Below are positions 53,010 through 63,990 of a stretch of 64,000 nucleotides of DNA, piece by piece; positions within the stretch are counted from its first letter, which is position 1, and each line of letters starts with the position of its first letter. The translations under genes were made by a program, and so were the position numbers. The DNA is from Tetmemena sp. SeJ-2015. Its lineage: Eukaryota; Ciliophora; Spirotrichea; Sporadotrichida; Oxytrichidae. The notes beneath the pieces were generated by a model. That model was not told the origin of the DNA. It saw only the letters and a program-made list of their open reading frames with translations, and did not search any database. The DNA is taken from the NCBI GenBank assembly GCA_027382625.1, contig JAJKFJ010020639.1, forward strand, positions 62,001 through 126,000, in the 5' to 3' direction.

Positions 53010-53957
53010 TTGCTAAAAATATACTATGAATTGTATCTAGTCCAGTGGAGAGATATTGACCTGGGAAATGCGAGGAATTCAACTTATGAACATCTTAGTG
53101 ACTTTTGTGAAGGACGTCTTCGAACCGTTACCCTTCTCTTCGCACTCCATTTAATTCCTCTTGCAGCTCATTTATTGTTTGCTTTTACGAAATCAGATGA
53201 GTTCGAAGCATTTAATAAGTATAGTGAAAAATATTTTCCCATTTTCCGGTCATGGTCCACGAAATTAGGGTGCATTACAGCAGGTCCCATATATCCTGGA
53301 TATGGATAGCCTATGGTTACTGGAGGAGGCAAGGCAGCTTATCGAGAGTCAAAATAGCAAGCTATACAAAGCATTTATTCATTGAAAATGATCGAGCAAA
53401 TGTAGTTGCTGGACCATTTTGCAAATAAGGAACACTTTGTGCAAGAGGATTCAAAGGTGGAGGCCTATTAAAATGCACGTAATTTTCCATGTCTCTCACT
53501 TGGTTCACGAAAGAGGCGTCCTTTCCCCCGTACTTCCCATACGACGACTTCAGGTTGTCCAGGCCATCCAGCATTCTGTCACGATAGGCGTCGTTGTATC
53601 TAGCGAACTGGCCTTGGTGGTCGATTTGGTAGTCCCTGGGTTCTCCATGCACTCTGGAGTTGAAGTCCTACATAAGTGCTTGGGGAGCTGAGGCTCTGAG
53701 GTCTCCCTCGTTGTAAGTCTGCTGGAGCCAGTTCTCGCGCAGTCGGTTGTTGAAGTGTCTGTCTTGAATTACCTTCTCATGCGGCAGGTTCAGTCAATTC
53801 TCAGTCCCAGACTATTATAAAAATATATTTCAGACTTGAACATGTTCTCTCCTGCAAGGATACCCGAGGCGTTTCTCCTCATGCTTCCCCCAAGGCCTGA
53901 GGCAGGACTGATGCTGCTGTCATAAGTGGTCTTGTGTTTGTCAAATTCATTTCTAAA
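53010..53957 (-). CDS. Unknown protein S, copy 1 (N-terminus not found)
   Basis: A GC-rich minus-strand segment reads NEFDKHKTTYDSSISPASGL, GGSMRRNASGILAGENMF, then LNLPHEKVIQDRHFNNRLRE and ENWLQQTYNEGDLRAS. It continues QIDHQGQFARYNDAYRDRML, NLKSSYGKYGGKDASFVNQV, FNRPPPLNPLAQSVPYLQNG, a proline/glycine part (PPPVTIGYPYPGYMGPAVMH) and a coiled coil (ISQKQTINELQEELNGVRRE). No start codon lies upstream in this window, so the N-terminal MDSs are elsewhere or unrecognised. An in-frame TGA (53794-53796) interrupts the segment just upstream of LNLPHEK. A run of four A (about 53241) needs one base removed to keep frame. The end lies within about 50 bp of the start of the C2-repeat gene. Function unknown. 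Confidence 0.6.
53341..53390. other. IES, pointer ATCGAG
   Basis: ATCGAG at 53341-53346 and 53391-53396; removal joins GPATTFAR to QAALPPPVTIGYPYPG. Confidence 0.88.
53808..53830. other. IES, pointer CAGACT (23 bp)
   Basis: CAGACT at 53808-53813 and 53831-53836. Removal puts AGENMFKSGTEN in the frame of LNLPHEK, apart from the intervening TGA. The same element is present in copy 2 at about 57661. Confidence 0.7.
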
Positions 53958-54239
53958 TTGATTTATTAAATTTAGACACCGACTTCGAAATAGTTATGAT
54001 TATTTAGAAAACATATGTAACTTATAATTTTATCGATATGTCTTTCATGGATTGTAGAAAAGTCATTTTTATTTAGATTATAATTTTTAGAATTTATTTT
54101 TTTCACTAGAATGTACTGATTCTTATTATGATTCATTACAATTTTATTTTATAAAAATTGCTATACGTTGCATTAAAAATATATACTCTATCTAAATATA
54201 TTTACTCAATTAAATATTTCCTCCCTATCTTCAAACAAA

Positions 54240-56296
54240 ATAGGAAAGGAGCTATTTAGTTATAGACTTTGGAGCATCCTCTTCCTTTCCCTCAAGTTTT
54301 GCTTACTTTTTCTTAAGTTTTGCTTCTTTTTCTTAAGTTTTTTCTCTTTTTTCTTTTTTTAATCATTTTTATAGCCCAAGTATAGTAACATCCATAATCC
54401 TACGAAATTACAAACTCTTTAGCATCCATCGTTATTCAAAGCCAATCTTTAAATATTTTTATTTAAGCAGCTCAAATTATATAATTGCAACTATCAAATA
54501 TAAGTTACAGTTCATCTGGCGATGAGATGAGGTATAAATGATTGAAAAAAATGGAATAATTTTGTAATAAAATTTTTAAAGTTTTCTATTGGTAAATATC
54601 TCATATAAATAATTGATTATAATAAAGAAGAATAAAAGAGTTTTTTATTGGCTCTAACTCATACTCGGAACTACCTCGATTACTCAATAAAAGCAATTTA
54701 TTTTATCGAATTATTCAAATATGGTTTATTATCTTCTCTTTATGAAATAAAATTAAATTTAGGAAATGAAAAAATTCAGATTTAATGTTTCATATATAAA
54801 TATAAAATTATAAGTTGAAAAAGTATCAGAAGTATCATCGTACAAGCCCTTCATTATTTAAAGATGAAAGCTCTTTCCCAGAACTTAATTTTGATAAAAC
54901 AAAAGAGCAAGCTAATTATTATCATCATAATTATAGTAAATTTTTTTTCTTCTGAAAATAATGAATTTGTAATTGTTGGATTTTAAACTGCTAAATACAG
55001 TTCTAATTAAAATGAATCTTATAATGAGAAAAAATATAAATGAGGAATATATTCTTCATTTAATTTACTGGCAAAGTAAGCTCTTAAGAAATCGTTATAA
55101 GTAATTTATCCTCCTCTTTCCTCTGCTTTCTTTTTTAAATCATTGGCAGTTTGTTCAAATTATTTAAGAGTCTCGTAAATTTCTTTTTCTTCTTCATCTT
55201 GATATTATATGGCTATTTCTTACTCCTAAGGTCTTTATTGCTTCAAATAGTTCGTCATCTCCATCAATTCTTCAAAAGGATCTGTTCGTTCATTAGCCCA
55301 TCTTTCGCGATTGTATATGTAATCAAATATCTTTAAAAATTAATATAAAAGAATTATACTCAACAAATAAAAGTTTACAGTTTAAATCATTTTTTCAAAT
55401 TCAATTATTATAGATAGAAATTTCCAAGAGGAATATTTTAAAAGATGAAAAATTCTTGATGAATTATAAAAGATTTACTGATAAAAGAAGAGAATTGATA
55501 AGAGAACTAATATTTGTTTTGAAAGAGGATTTTAAAATTTAATAATATAAGAATATAAATTTAAATCATGAATAGAGAACAATACAGACCTTGTAATTGT
55601 GATACTATTATTTAATGCAATACTATTTTTAAGAGTAATTAAAGTATTTAAAGGCAAAAGATCAAAAGTTTAAAATAGGACGATTATGATAAGAAGATAG
55701 ATATTAAAATTGATAATTATCATAAGAAAATAAAAATTCCGATGTCTTAATCAAAATTAAAATAATATAACTACAATAAAAAATAGAAAGCAAGTATCCT
55801 ACTAAAATATTAGCATCAAATTGTTTTAAATCACTCTAATACCTACTAAAAAGATAGTAGAGAGAGTTATAGTCATATAAGGTTTTAACTAGAAGTTTAT
55901 TGTTATATATAAAGATCGGCTTTCCTAACAGAGTTTGCTATCTGCAATATCTTCTATAGTCATGTAACTCAATTAGGGGGAATTTCTTCCCAAAAAAGTA
56001 TAGTTAAATTCTTAAAAAGCAATTAATTGGTATGTTTAAAGTACTTTTTTTTATTTTTCCTAGTTGAAAAGAACCATCCATCCAAAAGTGGATACTCAAG
56101 CATACTTTCTCCTCTGGACTTATCTTTAAAGAGAATTTAAATAACGCATTTCTATGATAGAATTATTTTGATTATGAATTCCTCCTCAATTAGCTTCTCT
56201 ATATATAGTTAAAACAATATTATTATTATTGTTTAAATTTAAAATCTCAGTCTTCTCTTGAGTATAAACCCGTTTTTATCTTAGATGAAACTCCAT
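54240..56296 (-). CDS. Unknown single-pass membrane protein T, copy 1
   Basis: Paralog of the gene ending at 57988. Proposed start MEFHLRQKRVYTQEKTEI at 56296. Segments on the minus strand: SLKISPEEKVCLSIHFWMDG (56.1 kb); YRRYCRQQTLLGKPIFIYNN and LYDYNSLYY (55.95-55.85 kb). A long acidic helical block follows: RERWANERTDPFEELMEM, QDEEEKEIYETLKQFEQTAN, GGQITYNDFLRAYFASKLNE (55.3-55.05 kb). The tail has a hydrophobic stretch (FVGLWMLLYLGY) followed by lysine-rich repeats (EAKLKKKQAKLEGKEEDAPK) at about 54.25-54.4 kb. The segments are separated by long AT-rich inserts. Order and motifs match copy 2, which supports coding despite poor local composition. Family unknown. Confidence 0.55.
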
Positions 56297-57334
56297 TTTA
56301 AAAATAACAATTTTAAAATAATTTAAAAAAGATTAAAATATTTGAGAGCTGAAATTATAATTTAAGAATACTAAATTTAAAATTAACTTGCTATTTAAGT
56401 ATTGGGCAAATCTAAGTTATATGTGTATAATTTAATTTTAAAATGATCACAGAAGTAATCATGAGAAAAGTGCTCGAAATATTATGTGACACTCTCTTGA
56501 TTTTGTTGCAAGCGTAGTATTTTAGAGTTTCTCGTTCATAACACGATAAACATTAACACATTTTTTCTCAAGTGGAATATTAAATATAAAATAATTCTTT
56601 ATAAAATAAAATCTGAAATTAATAGGAGCAATTATTGAGTTCTAATAAACTTTAGAATAATCAAAATATACAGCTATATAAATTAAGGGCGAGTTTTAAT
56701 AATAAAATACATTAAATCCTATTCAAGTAATATCATCACTGATCCCCACTTTTTATAAGAATCTGAAAGCCAAAAGCTCAGTCTCTCTTTTTTAAAATTG
56801 CATTGTGAAACGTAATTTTTCCTCGCTCCATTCGTCCATTTTACTACGAGAAATATAAAATATTTTCATCATTATTATAATTAAGATTCTTTCTTCATAA
56901 GATCATACTTCGTTTCTTCTTTTGAGAGCTTAGCTGCTTAAAGTTCCTTAAAATATAATCTTGTCTTTTGCAGAGTAGAGAGACTACATTTTAGCTTTTG
57001 GGAATACTTCTTCATTTATTTTTTTAATAATTCTATTAAGATTAGTTAATTTCAAAAATCAAATTATGCTCATTAATTGTTAAATAGCAAAGGATTTTTT
57101 GGAAAGAATTTATAATGAAAACATATTAAGTGCATACAAATAAAGTCAAAATAAACTAAATGATAATTTAAATGCTTACCTTATGATTGTAAATCCAAAC
57201 TCGGCGAGCGAAATTTCTAGTTTATATAGATTTTTATGAACTATAAAGAATTAAAAATAACTAAATAACCTTAAAACGCTATTAAAATTCTGAAAAGCCA
57301 AAATAAGATTTTAATTCAGATATTACAAATGAAG
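56297..57334. other. AT-rich intergenic DNA, no supported gene
   Basis: No coherent coding segment on either strand; A/T homopolymers throughout. Confidence 0.5.
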
Positions 57335-57817
57335 TTTTCCATGTCTCTCACTTGGTTCACGAAAGAGGCGTCCTTTCCCCCGTACTTCCCATACGACGAC
57401 TTCAGGTTGTCCAGGCCATCCAGCATTCTGTCACGATAGGCGTCGTTGTATCTAGCGAACTGGCCTTTGTGGTCAATTTGGTTAGTCTCTGGGTTCTCCA
57501 TGCACTCTGGAGTTGAAGTCCTGCATGAGTGCTTGGGGAGCTGAGGCTCTGAGGTCTCCCTCGTTGTAAGTCTGCTGGAGCCAGTTCTCGCGCAGTCGGT
57601 TGTTGAAGTGTCTATCTTGAATTACCTTCTCGTGCGGCAGGTTCAGTCAATTCTCAGTCCCAGACTATTATAAAAATATATTTCAGACTTGAACATGTTC
57701 TCTCCTGCAAGGATGCCCGAGGCGTTTCTCCTCATGCTTCCACCCAAGGCCTGAGGCAGGACTGATGCTGCTGTCCATAAGCGGTCTTGTGTTTGTCAAA
57801 TTCATTTCTAAATTCAT
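57335..57817 (-). pseudogene. Protein S, copy 2 (partial, frame-disrupted)
   Basis: About 480 bp nearly identical to 53482-53957. Homology stops abruptly at both ends: after TTCATTTCTAAATT on one side and after GACATGGAAAA on the other. Compared with copy 1, single-base insertions occur in the CTTATGGACAG, CTTGGGTGG and GACTAACC contexts and break the frame. The CAGACT pointer pair and the in-frame TGA (57647-57649) are retained. Probably a non-functional MDS duplicate. Confidence 0.7.
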
Positions 57818-57987
57818 CAATATCTCACTAGATTCTCTTATCTAAAATATATAGCCTCATTTAAATTTTCTGGATTTAGATCTTTTTTCTTTTTTAGCAC
57901 TTCTCTTATAATTTATTTTTAAAGCTAGTTTTATTTTAACTATGAATCAAATTAGCTGTAGAAAGAGAAATTAAAAAATCAAAACTT

Positions 57988-59215
57988 TCATTCAGAATTA
58001 ATTGCTTCCACTTCTTTATCCTTTAATTTTTGAGTAGTAGTTTTACCTTTTTGGCTACCCTCTTTTTATTTAGGTTATTCTTTCCACATATCGAAATACC
58101 ACATAATGAAGAGTAATATCAAGCTCACTACACCATACAATTTTAGAATTTCTAAGTCCAAACCTCAAATTCAATCAATTCTAATTAAAATTAAGATATT
58201 TTCGCGTAATATTTTAATTATAAATAATTCTTCTAAATAAAAAACTCATTACACACTTTATCTCAAGATAATTTTAGGAGGAACTAACATCTTAGAGATG
58301 TTAAAAGTTAAAATATTATTCAAAATATTTTTCCAAATTTAAGAAATAATAAAATTAAAAATATCTTAAAAACAGTTTAATAAGTTTTATTTATGAAACA
58401 AAAATTAAGGTTTTGTCTTCTTATGAAAAGTCAAAATCGTCTTTACTATGTTAATTTAAATTTAATAATTTATAATTCGAGTCTGATTATTTAAATTAAT
58501 ATTTTATAAAGCCATTTTTCTCCAAACTTGATAAGAAATATTGTGATAAAATTTATTAAAAATGTTAATTGTGAAACCCGAGATTATTCCTCATATTTTA
58601 GATATAGTTCATATAAACATGCTTATTTTCTTCGAAGTGCTTAGTTGTGAGAACCTATTCTTCTTCTGCAAATTTTTTCCTCAATCTTTCAATCTCGTCA
58701 TCTTCATCTATAACAACTTGGCTTTCCTATTCTCCCTTTTTTAATTTTTTATGCATCTCATCAAGGGCAACCAAAAAGGGATCTCTGATTCTAAAATCAC
58801 GAGTGAAGCCCCGCAACATGGGTCTCTATGTTTCAGGATACAAAGATAATTCTCTTTTAAAAAATATAACTCGTTGCTCACAAATATTTAAGAATGGTAA
58901 TAGAGAGTAGTGTAATCTTCTAAAACTCGAACTTGTGCTTGGTTGTTGTATATAAAAATGGGTTTCCCTGATTGTGCTTAGTACTTGCAATATCTTTAAT
59001 ACATCTCTAGCTGAGGTTTAACCAAATTCTTCTCGAAAAAGTTAACTGATTATAATAGTCACTCATACTCTTTTATTAAAATTTAAAGTAGAATTCCTAA
59101 CTGTACTTGGTGATATCAACTATTAAGTCTTTCATCTTCCAAAGAAAAATGAGAACGCATATTTTCTCATCTTCACTAAACTTTTCATATGTCTAGTTAG
59201 TGAAGCATATTCATA
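57988..59215 (-). CDS. Unknown single-pass membrane protein T, copy 2
   Basis: Minus-strand segments in order: YEKFSEDEKICVLIFLWKMK (59.18-59.1 kb; start codon not resolved); KNLVKPQLEMYQRYCKYQ, then QSGKPIFIYNNQAQVRVL and EDYTTLYY (59.03-58.9 kb); LSLYPETQRPMLRGFTRDF and RIRDPFLVALDEMHKKLKK with an acidic coiled coil (EDDEIERLRKKFAEEEQVLT) (58.85-58.56 kb). The tail is LDLEILKLYGVVSLILLF with IMWYFDMWKEQPKQKEGS and TGA at 57988. The hydrophobic stretch LYGVVSLILLFIMWYF is a likely transmembrane helix followed by a basic tail, so the bulk would be on the other side of the membrane. The GKPIFIYNN block is the best conserved feature between the two copies. Family unknown. Confidence 0.62.
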
Positions 59216-59842
59216 ATTTAATTGATCAGAAAGTGTTGATGATAAAAATTTAGAACAGCATAAGGGAATTCCTCGGGGTCATTAATAATAGAGGAAATAT
59301 TAAAGTAGAATTGCGACAATTCAATTCTACTTTTTTAAGCGGTATATTAAGGTGTCACCTGAGGTAAAATCAGTTGATTTAACTAAGCTGAATTACGGAG
59401 GGATGCCACGCTATAAAAGGCTTTATCCTAAAATAGTAATTATACTAGGGAAGTGCTATAGACTGCAAAATGTTTAAATGAGATGCTGGCCGTATTTACT
59501 AGGAGTCAGTAAGAGGCATGTTTAAGTTACCTCCTTACCTCCTTGTCTGATTGAGATCAAAGGAAAAACTCATCAGCTGATTTTAACGAGAGTTTTGTAA
59601 GCCTCTGTTTTGTTAATTGATTTATGGCTGATTATCCTGCTCTTTATGCGGCCGCATAGTTTTATTTTAGACAATAAGTACTTTTCTATTTATTTCCTAA
59701 CTAAGAATTAATTAATCAATTTTTTGTTTCGACTCTATTAAAGTAACCCCTCCATATTTTATAAATTTAAGTGAAACTTTACTTAAGCTTTCTCCTCTCG
59801 AATAAAATATAACTATTTTTGTCCTCAATAGTTTGAAGGTTT
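59216..59842. other. Intergenic DNA with a hairpin and a palindrome
   Basis: No coding segment supported. Contains a 12 bp inverted repeat (59302-59333) and the palindrome at 59644-59657. Confidence 0.5.
59302..59333. repeat. Perfect 12 bp inverted repeat with 8 nt loop
   Basis: Arms AAAGTAGAATTG (59302-59313) and CAATTCTACTTT (59322-59333), followed by a T run. Could form a hairpin in DNA or RNA; function unknown. Confidence 0.8.
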
Positions 59843-60419
59843 TCAGAATAAGATTTTGTGATATAATCTAAATGAACATGACTAATATAAAATAACATAT
59901 ATATTGCTTTAACTTTTATTACTAAAGTAATCCTCATTTATGAGCTCAAAGTATGATCTCACCAAGTCTCGAGCCTTTATCTCCTGATCTGTATTTTGAA
60001 TTTCTTAGCCTGTGATACCTTTGAGGTGTGCGCAATCCATTTCTTCAATAATATTCTTTAAACAAAAAAATAAATATTTTTAGCAAGTAATTTTTTCCAA
60101 TCAAATTCTTTCTATAAACAAAGAATGAAAGTATTTACTACTAAACAATATTCTGTTTGAGTCCAACCATTGCTTTTAATCTAAACGCAATAAGCTCGTT
60201 CTCTCTTTATTTCAGTTTCCTTTAAGTTTAAATCAAACTCAAGTCGCTCTACCTTTCTCTCTCCTTCTGAGTTTCGAATTAAAACTATTATATATGAGTT
60301 TAGATTTGCAAAAGCTCCTTTGGAGTATCCTCTCTCCTCAGTATAGCTTTTCTGAGTTGCTTAAATTTTTGTTGATGTGGTTTAAGGTAATGCTTAAGCT
60401 TTTGTAAAGTTGAGGACAT
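59843..60419 (-). CDS. Small coiled-coil protein, unknown
   Basis: Starts MSSTLQKLKHYLKPHQQKFK at 60419 and continues QLRKAILRREDTPKELLQIQ, FETQKERERQSDLSLIQT and KLKQRENELIAFRLKAMVG to 60.13 kb, using six or more TAA/TAG glutamines. After an AT-rich insert (about 60.05-60.13 kb) it reads EEMDCAHLKGITGQEIQNTD and EIKARDLVRSYFELINEDY. The frame then runs to TGA at 59843, though the last 20 codons are AT-rich and may lie beyond the true end. The sequence is almost entirely charged helix, and the LRKAI/FRLKAM heptad pattern suggests a dimeric coiled coil. Divergent from the DHHC gene, with 148 bp between start codons. Confidence 0.65.
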
Positions 60420-60567
60420 TAAATTTTGATTTTTTAAAGATTAATCGTTTACATTATTCCATTCTTACTTTACCTTAAACTGTAAAATAGATAAAACTGA
60501 AATACATCTTTGAGATATGTCAGAATAAATTATAAGAAAAACAGATTGAAAAGACAATTATTACAAA

Positions 60568-61661
60568 ATGGAAAATATAGACCAGTAATTTGAAGATAGT
60601 ACCAGAAATTATATATTCGAGAGTGAAATACCACAATCTAATTTTTTAGATCAAGAAGCTTCCACTCTATCTTTTGAAACTAGTGATTTCGACGATCTTA
60701 CTCATTTATCCAGCGATAGAGATTTCACGGATGCCAATAACTAAAAGAGAAATATCCATACTTTAAGAAACAATTCGTAATACCCAACTTAAGTCATCAA
60801 AATAGGGAGAGTGATTTGTTTTTTCTTCAGTTTCTACAAACAAGGAAAGTATCCTTTATTTTCTGTAGGACCCTAGTGGCCCTTTTTGCTGTTTTTTATT
60901 TGCTTTGCTGTAATTGTAACTGGGTTCTTAAACTTTATGATTAGATAGTTGGAACACTAAAACATTTTTACTTTAAGCTTGATGTATGGACTTGTCTTTG
61001 CAAATCACACAGTAATGTTTCGCTGCATGCTTTAAAATCCAGGTATCAGTCAGCAAATTATAAACCGCTATCTCAAACTTAAAACACACTCTTCTAAAGT
61101 ATTAAAGGAAATAGAATATATAAAGATTTAAAAGATATTAAGTCTACTTTAATTTCAGAAGTAGATTTAAAAAAGTTTAAATGATCCATGAATGAGAATT
61201 CAAATTAGCAAATTCATTCAAATATTTTCTTGTACAATTTAAACTTTCCATAAGAGTTATTTAAAGAATAATTATCCAAATATATTTAATTTTATATTAA
61301 GAGTTTAATAATTCAAGTGAGGAAAGACAATTCAAACAAATGTCAGGAAGATTTAGAATCATAAATTTAATCTGTAAATTAAGACAATCTAAATAGCAAG
61401 GATAATAAAGAAACTTGCTATTGTGGCGATTGCGATGTCTGGATAGACAAAGATTTAACCTATCATTGCGAAGTATGCTTCGTATGCATTGAAGGCTATG
61501 ACCATCATTGCATATTTTTTGGAAAATGTGTTGGTGCGGGAAATCTAAACAGCTTTTTTGCAACTCTTTTATTAGTTTGTGGGTGGTTCATAGTCTTTTG
61601 CGTTTTAATAGCTTGGGATTTTTCTTAAGGAGACGAATACTCTCCTAAGAAAAGTCAATGA
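60568..61661 (+). CDS. DHHC-type protein S-acyltransferase (palmitoyltransferase)
   Basis: Membrane enzyme that transfers palmitate to cysteines of target proteins. ATG 60568 (MENIDQQFEDSTRNYIF) begins an acidic, serine-rich N-terminus. Then come GRVICFFFSFYKQGKYPLF and two membrane helices (WPFLLFFICFAVIVTGFLNF; FTLSLMYGLVFANHTVMF), and CMLQNPGI, the usual NPG turn. After an AT-rich interruption (about 61.1-61.38 kb, pointer not assigned) comes the cysteine-rich domain: CYCGDCDVWIDKDLTYHCEV then CFVCIEGYDHHCIFFGKCVG. The catalytic DHHC is at 61500-61511. The last helix is ATLLLVCGWFIVFCVLIA, and the end SPKKSQ has TGA at 61659-61661. Usual family cysteines are present. The protein is short after the DHHC domain, so a fourth helix is not obvious. 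Confidence 0.88.
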
Positions 61662-62199
61662 TCAATGAAGTTATGAAAACATAGATATATAAAACAGTAT
61701 TATTCATTAATTTAGACTTTATAGATATATTCAATTAATCAAGCAATTATCCTATGACCTTAATGTTTAATTTAAATCTTAAATTCAATGCCTTGAAATA
61801 TTGATCTTCAAATTATATTGTTAAAGATATTCTAAGTATATTACAAAAATAATTGATTAGACAAAAATAACTAAGAGTTTCCATTAATTAATTTTCTAAT
61901 TTTAAAGTTTAAATATAATTACAATTTTTAATCTAAACTCCTTTCTTAATAAAATGTGTTGCCCTGATATTTAATTACCAAAATATCTAGAGTGACTAAG
62001 ATACAATAATTTGAGCTCCTGCCTGAGATTAAAGTAACGAAGTTAGACTGGTGTTGAAGAAACGAGATAGCGCTAAAAGAATCTCGCTATCACTTTGTCT
62101 AAACTACATTGGCATGGGTTGAAGCATTCAAAACCATAATATGATAAGAAGTGAAAATAAGTTGTGTATAATTATTTCTTTATTATACTTATAATCATT
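61662..62199. other. AT-rich intergenic DNA, no supported gene
   Basis: No coding segment seen; GC content rises sharply just after, where the transposon relic begins. Confidence 0.5.
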
Positions 62200-62394
62200 G
62201 CGAGTCAAACGCGAAATTAACTCAAAAATAACTACATGATCCATCCAATCTCAGTTTCATTTTGACTCTAAGTATGGATGTAGTCATCCTTATCAGTAGT
62301 AATAGCAGTTCTCAACATCAACTCCATCGCATGTTTGAAGGCCCAGCGCAAACTAAATACCTTCTCTCATTTTAGTTTTGCTTTGCGATGAAGA

Positions 62395-63213
62395 AAGTTA
62401 GGAAGTTGCAGCTTGGTTTGCTCATCGCACTTCTAAGTTTCGTGCACATCGATTATTTCCGATCTAAACTCTTCGCCACTAAGCACTTCAGTTTGGAGTA
62501 GCGCGCGAAGATCTCCATAGATAGTTTCCTTATCTCAAGATCTCTCCGTAGACTGTAGCAAACATCTATCGTTGAAATGGCAAAACGTACAAAACTGTGA
62601 ATCGAGTGAAGCGCGTTATAGACTTCACTAAGCCATTTTATTATAATAATCTGAAATATTTACGACTAGCTGCTCAGGTGTGAGAGGGATAGCGTGAAGT
62701 TTGTAATGAATTAAAGAAGCTTTTTTCACACACAACACCTTCATGAAGAAAGAGTTGGTACGAGAAGCACGATAACATAAAGAAGTTTACGAGTAGAAAG
62801 TAATATAACTACAAGTGCTTTACTTGCAGGAAATCAGCCGAAGACTAGGCTTAGAAGCTTAATGTCTTCATCCTGCTCTATCAAGCGAGAGCGTATGTTG
62901 CGTTCCTTCAGAAGCTCAGAGAGAAGATCACAGAAGGTGAAGATCGTTCTACTCGTTGACAATCTCAGCGTAACAAAGACAAAGGAAGCGAAGAAGGCAA
63001 ACGCTGATTGAACATCAATCCTGTTTTTAATGTTCCATACTCGCCAGAGTTCAACGCATGGCATTGAGTTTAGCTGCTGGAAAAACTAGTTAAGGGACAC
63101 TATAAGAAGCTGCTGGTCTATCACTTGATGCATGATTAAGCTATCGATACAGAGGATTTAATAGTGAGTAGTTGTAAGAAGAGAAGACAAAGTTATGTGC
63201 GAGATAAGGTAGA
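62395..63213 (+). pseudogene. Transposase relic, IS630/Tc1-mariner DDE type
   Basis: Readable pieces in different frames: FRSKLFATKHFSLEQRAK (about 62.46-62.52 kb), FILLYQARAYVAFLQKLREK (62.87-62.93 kb), VLLVDNLSVTKTKEAKKAN (62.95-63.0 kb) and INPVFNVPYSPEFNA (63.02-63.06 kb), then LLEKLVKGHYKKLLVYHLM. LVDN followed by a K-rich helix and NVPYSPEFN is the second-Asp and third-acidic-residue region of this superfamily. The final catalytic acidic residue is displaced by a small insertion after FNA. At least two frameshifts and an in-frame TGA make it non-functional. Confidence 0.7.
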
Positions 63214-63329
63214 GTGAATATTTAGGAAAAAGTATTTAAGCTTAACTTAATGACTTAAGTCACTTTTGCTTATCTGGGAGAAGGGATTCTTAAGAGTTTC
63301 CTTTCTCTCTTCTGTTGGCCAGATGGACC

Positions 63330-63990
63330 TAGCTTCCTCATCTTCGTAAACCTGCTCCCGCATCTATGTGCATCTCGTCGTCCCCTAAGTTTTATAGTGA
63401 TAGAAGCTTGCTCACCTCGATGCTTGTAATTTTGCTTCCGTGCTCTGAATACCTTTTGCTCTCTCCTTCATTAAGTAGATGCCAGTGCCAGGTTTCTTCT
63501 CTACACAGTTAAACTCTAAAACTTACTAAGAGAAGTAGGGATACTTCTTAAGCTGCTCAAACCATTCGTCGCTGATTACTATTCTTGCTTCTTGGGTCGT
63601 TCTCTCCTCTACTTAGAATCTCTTCCTGTGTGCATCTTCAATGATGTCTTTGAGGTACTCTGCACGTACAGTAGCAAGGACGCCAAAGAAGAACCTTCGT
63701 TCTGGCAACTTGTTTGAGAGTTGTTTCTTGTTAGGAAGGAATAAAGCAACCTCCGGATCTCCCATCGCATCGTCTACATATTAGTGACTGAGATCTCAGG
63801 ATAGTTTGGGATCTCCATCATGTTTACATCGATTGTTTGAGAGCTTCCTTCTCATCAGCAAGAATTGCTCGAAGGAACGAGATCTTTGTTCCATACATTG
63901 TCGAAGGAACAACCAACTAAGAATTATGTTACCTCCATATGAGAGCTTCTTAACTTGCTAAGTGAGGTACCTGTAGAGGTCTTTCCTTGC
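63330..63990 (-). pseudogene. Second transposon-associated reading frame, broken
   Basis: Minus-strand pieces: MMEIPNYPEISVTNM and DDAMGDPEVALFLPNKKQLS, then PERRFFFGVLATVRAEYLKD, IIEDAHRKRF, ARIVISDEWFEQLKKYPYFS and VEKKPGTGIYLMKERAKG before TGA. The first two pieces are in different frames. I do not recognise the family with certainty. Its location opposite the transposase suggests one of the accessory proteins of TBE-type elements. Confidence 0.5.

Noticed and set aside
53808..53830. Reassigning TGA to tryptophan for the whole genome because of the TGA in gene S
   Set aside because: TGA clearly terminates the acyl-CoA oxidases, PPIH, GPATCH11, DHHC and MJ1316 genes at family-appropriate ends.
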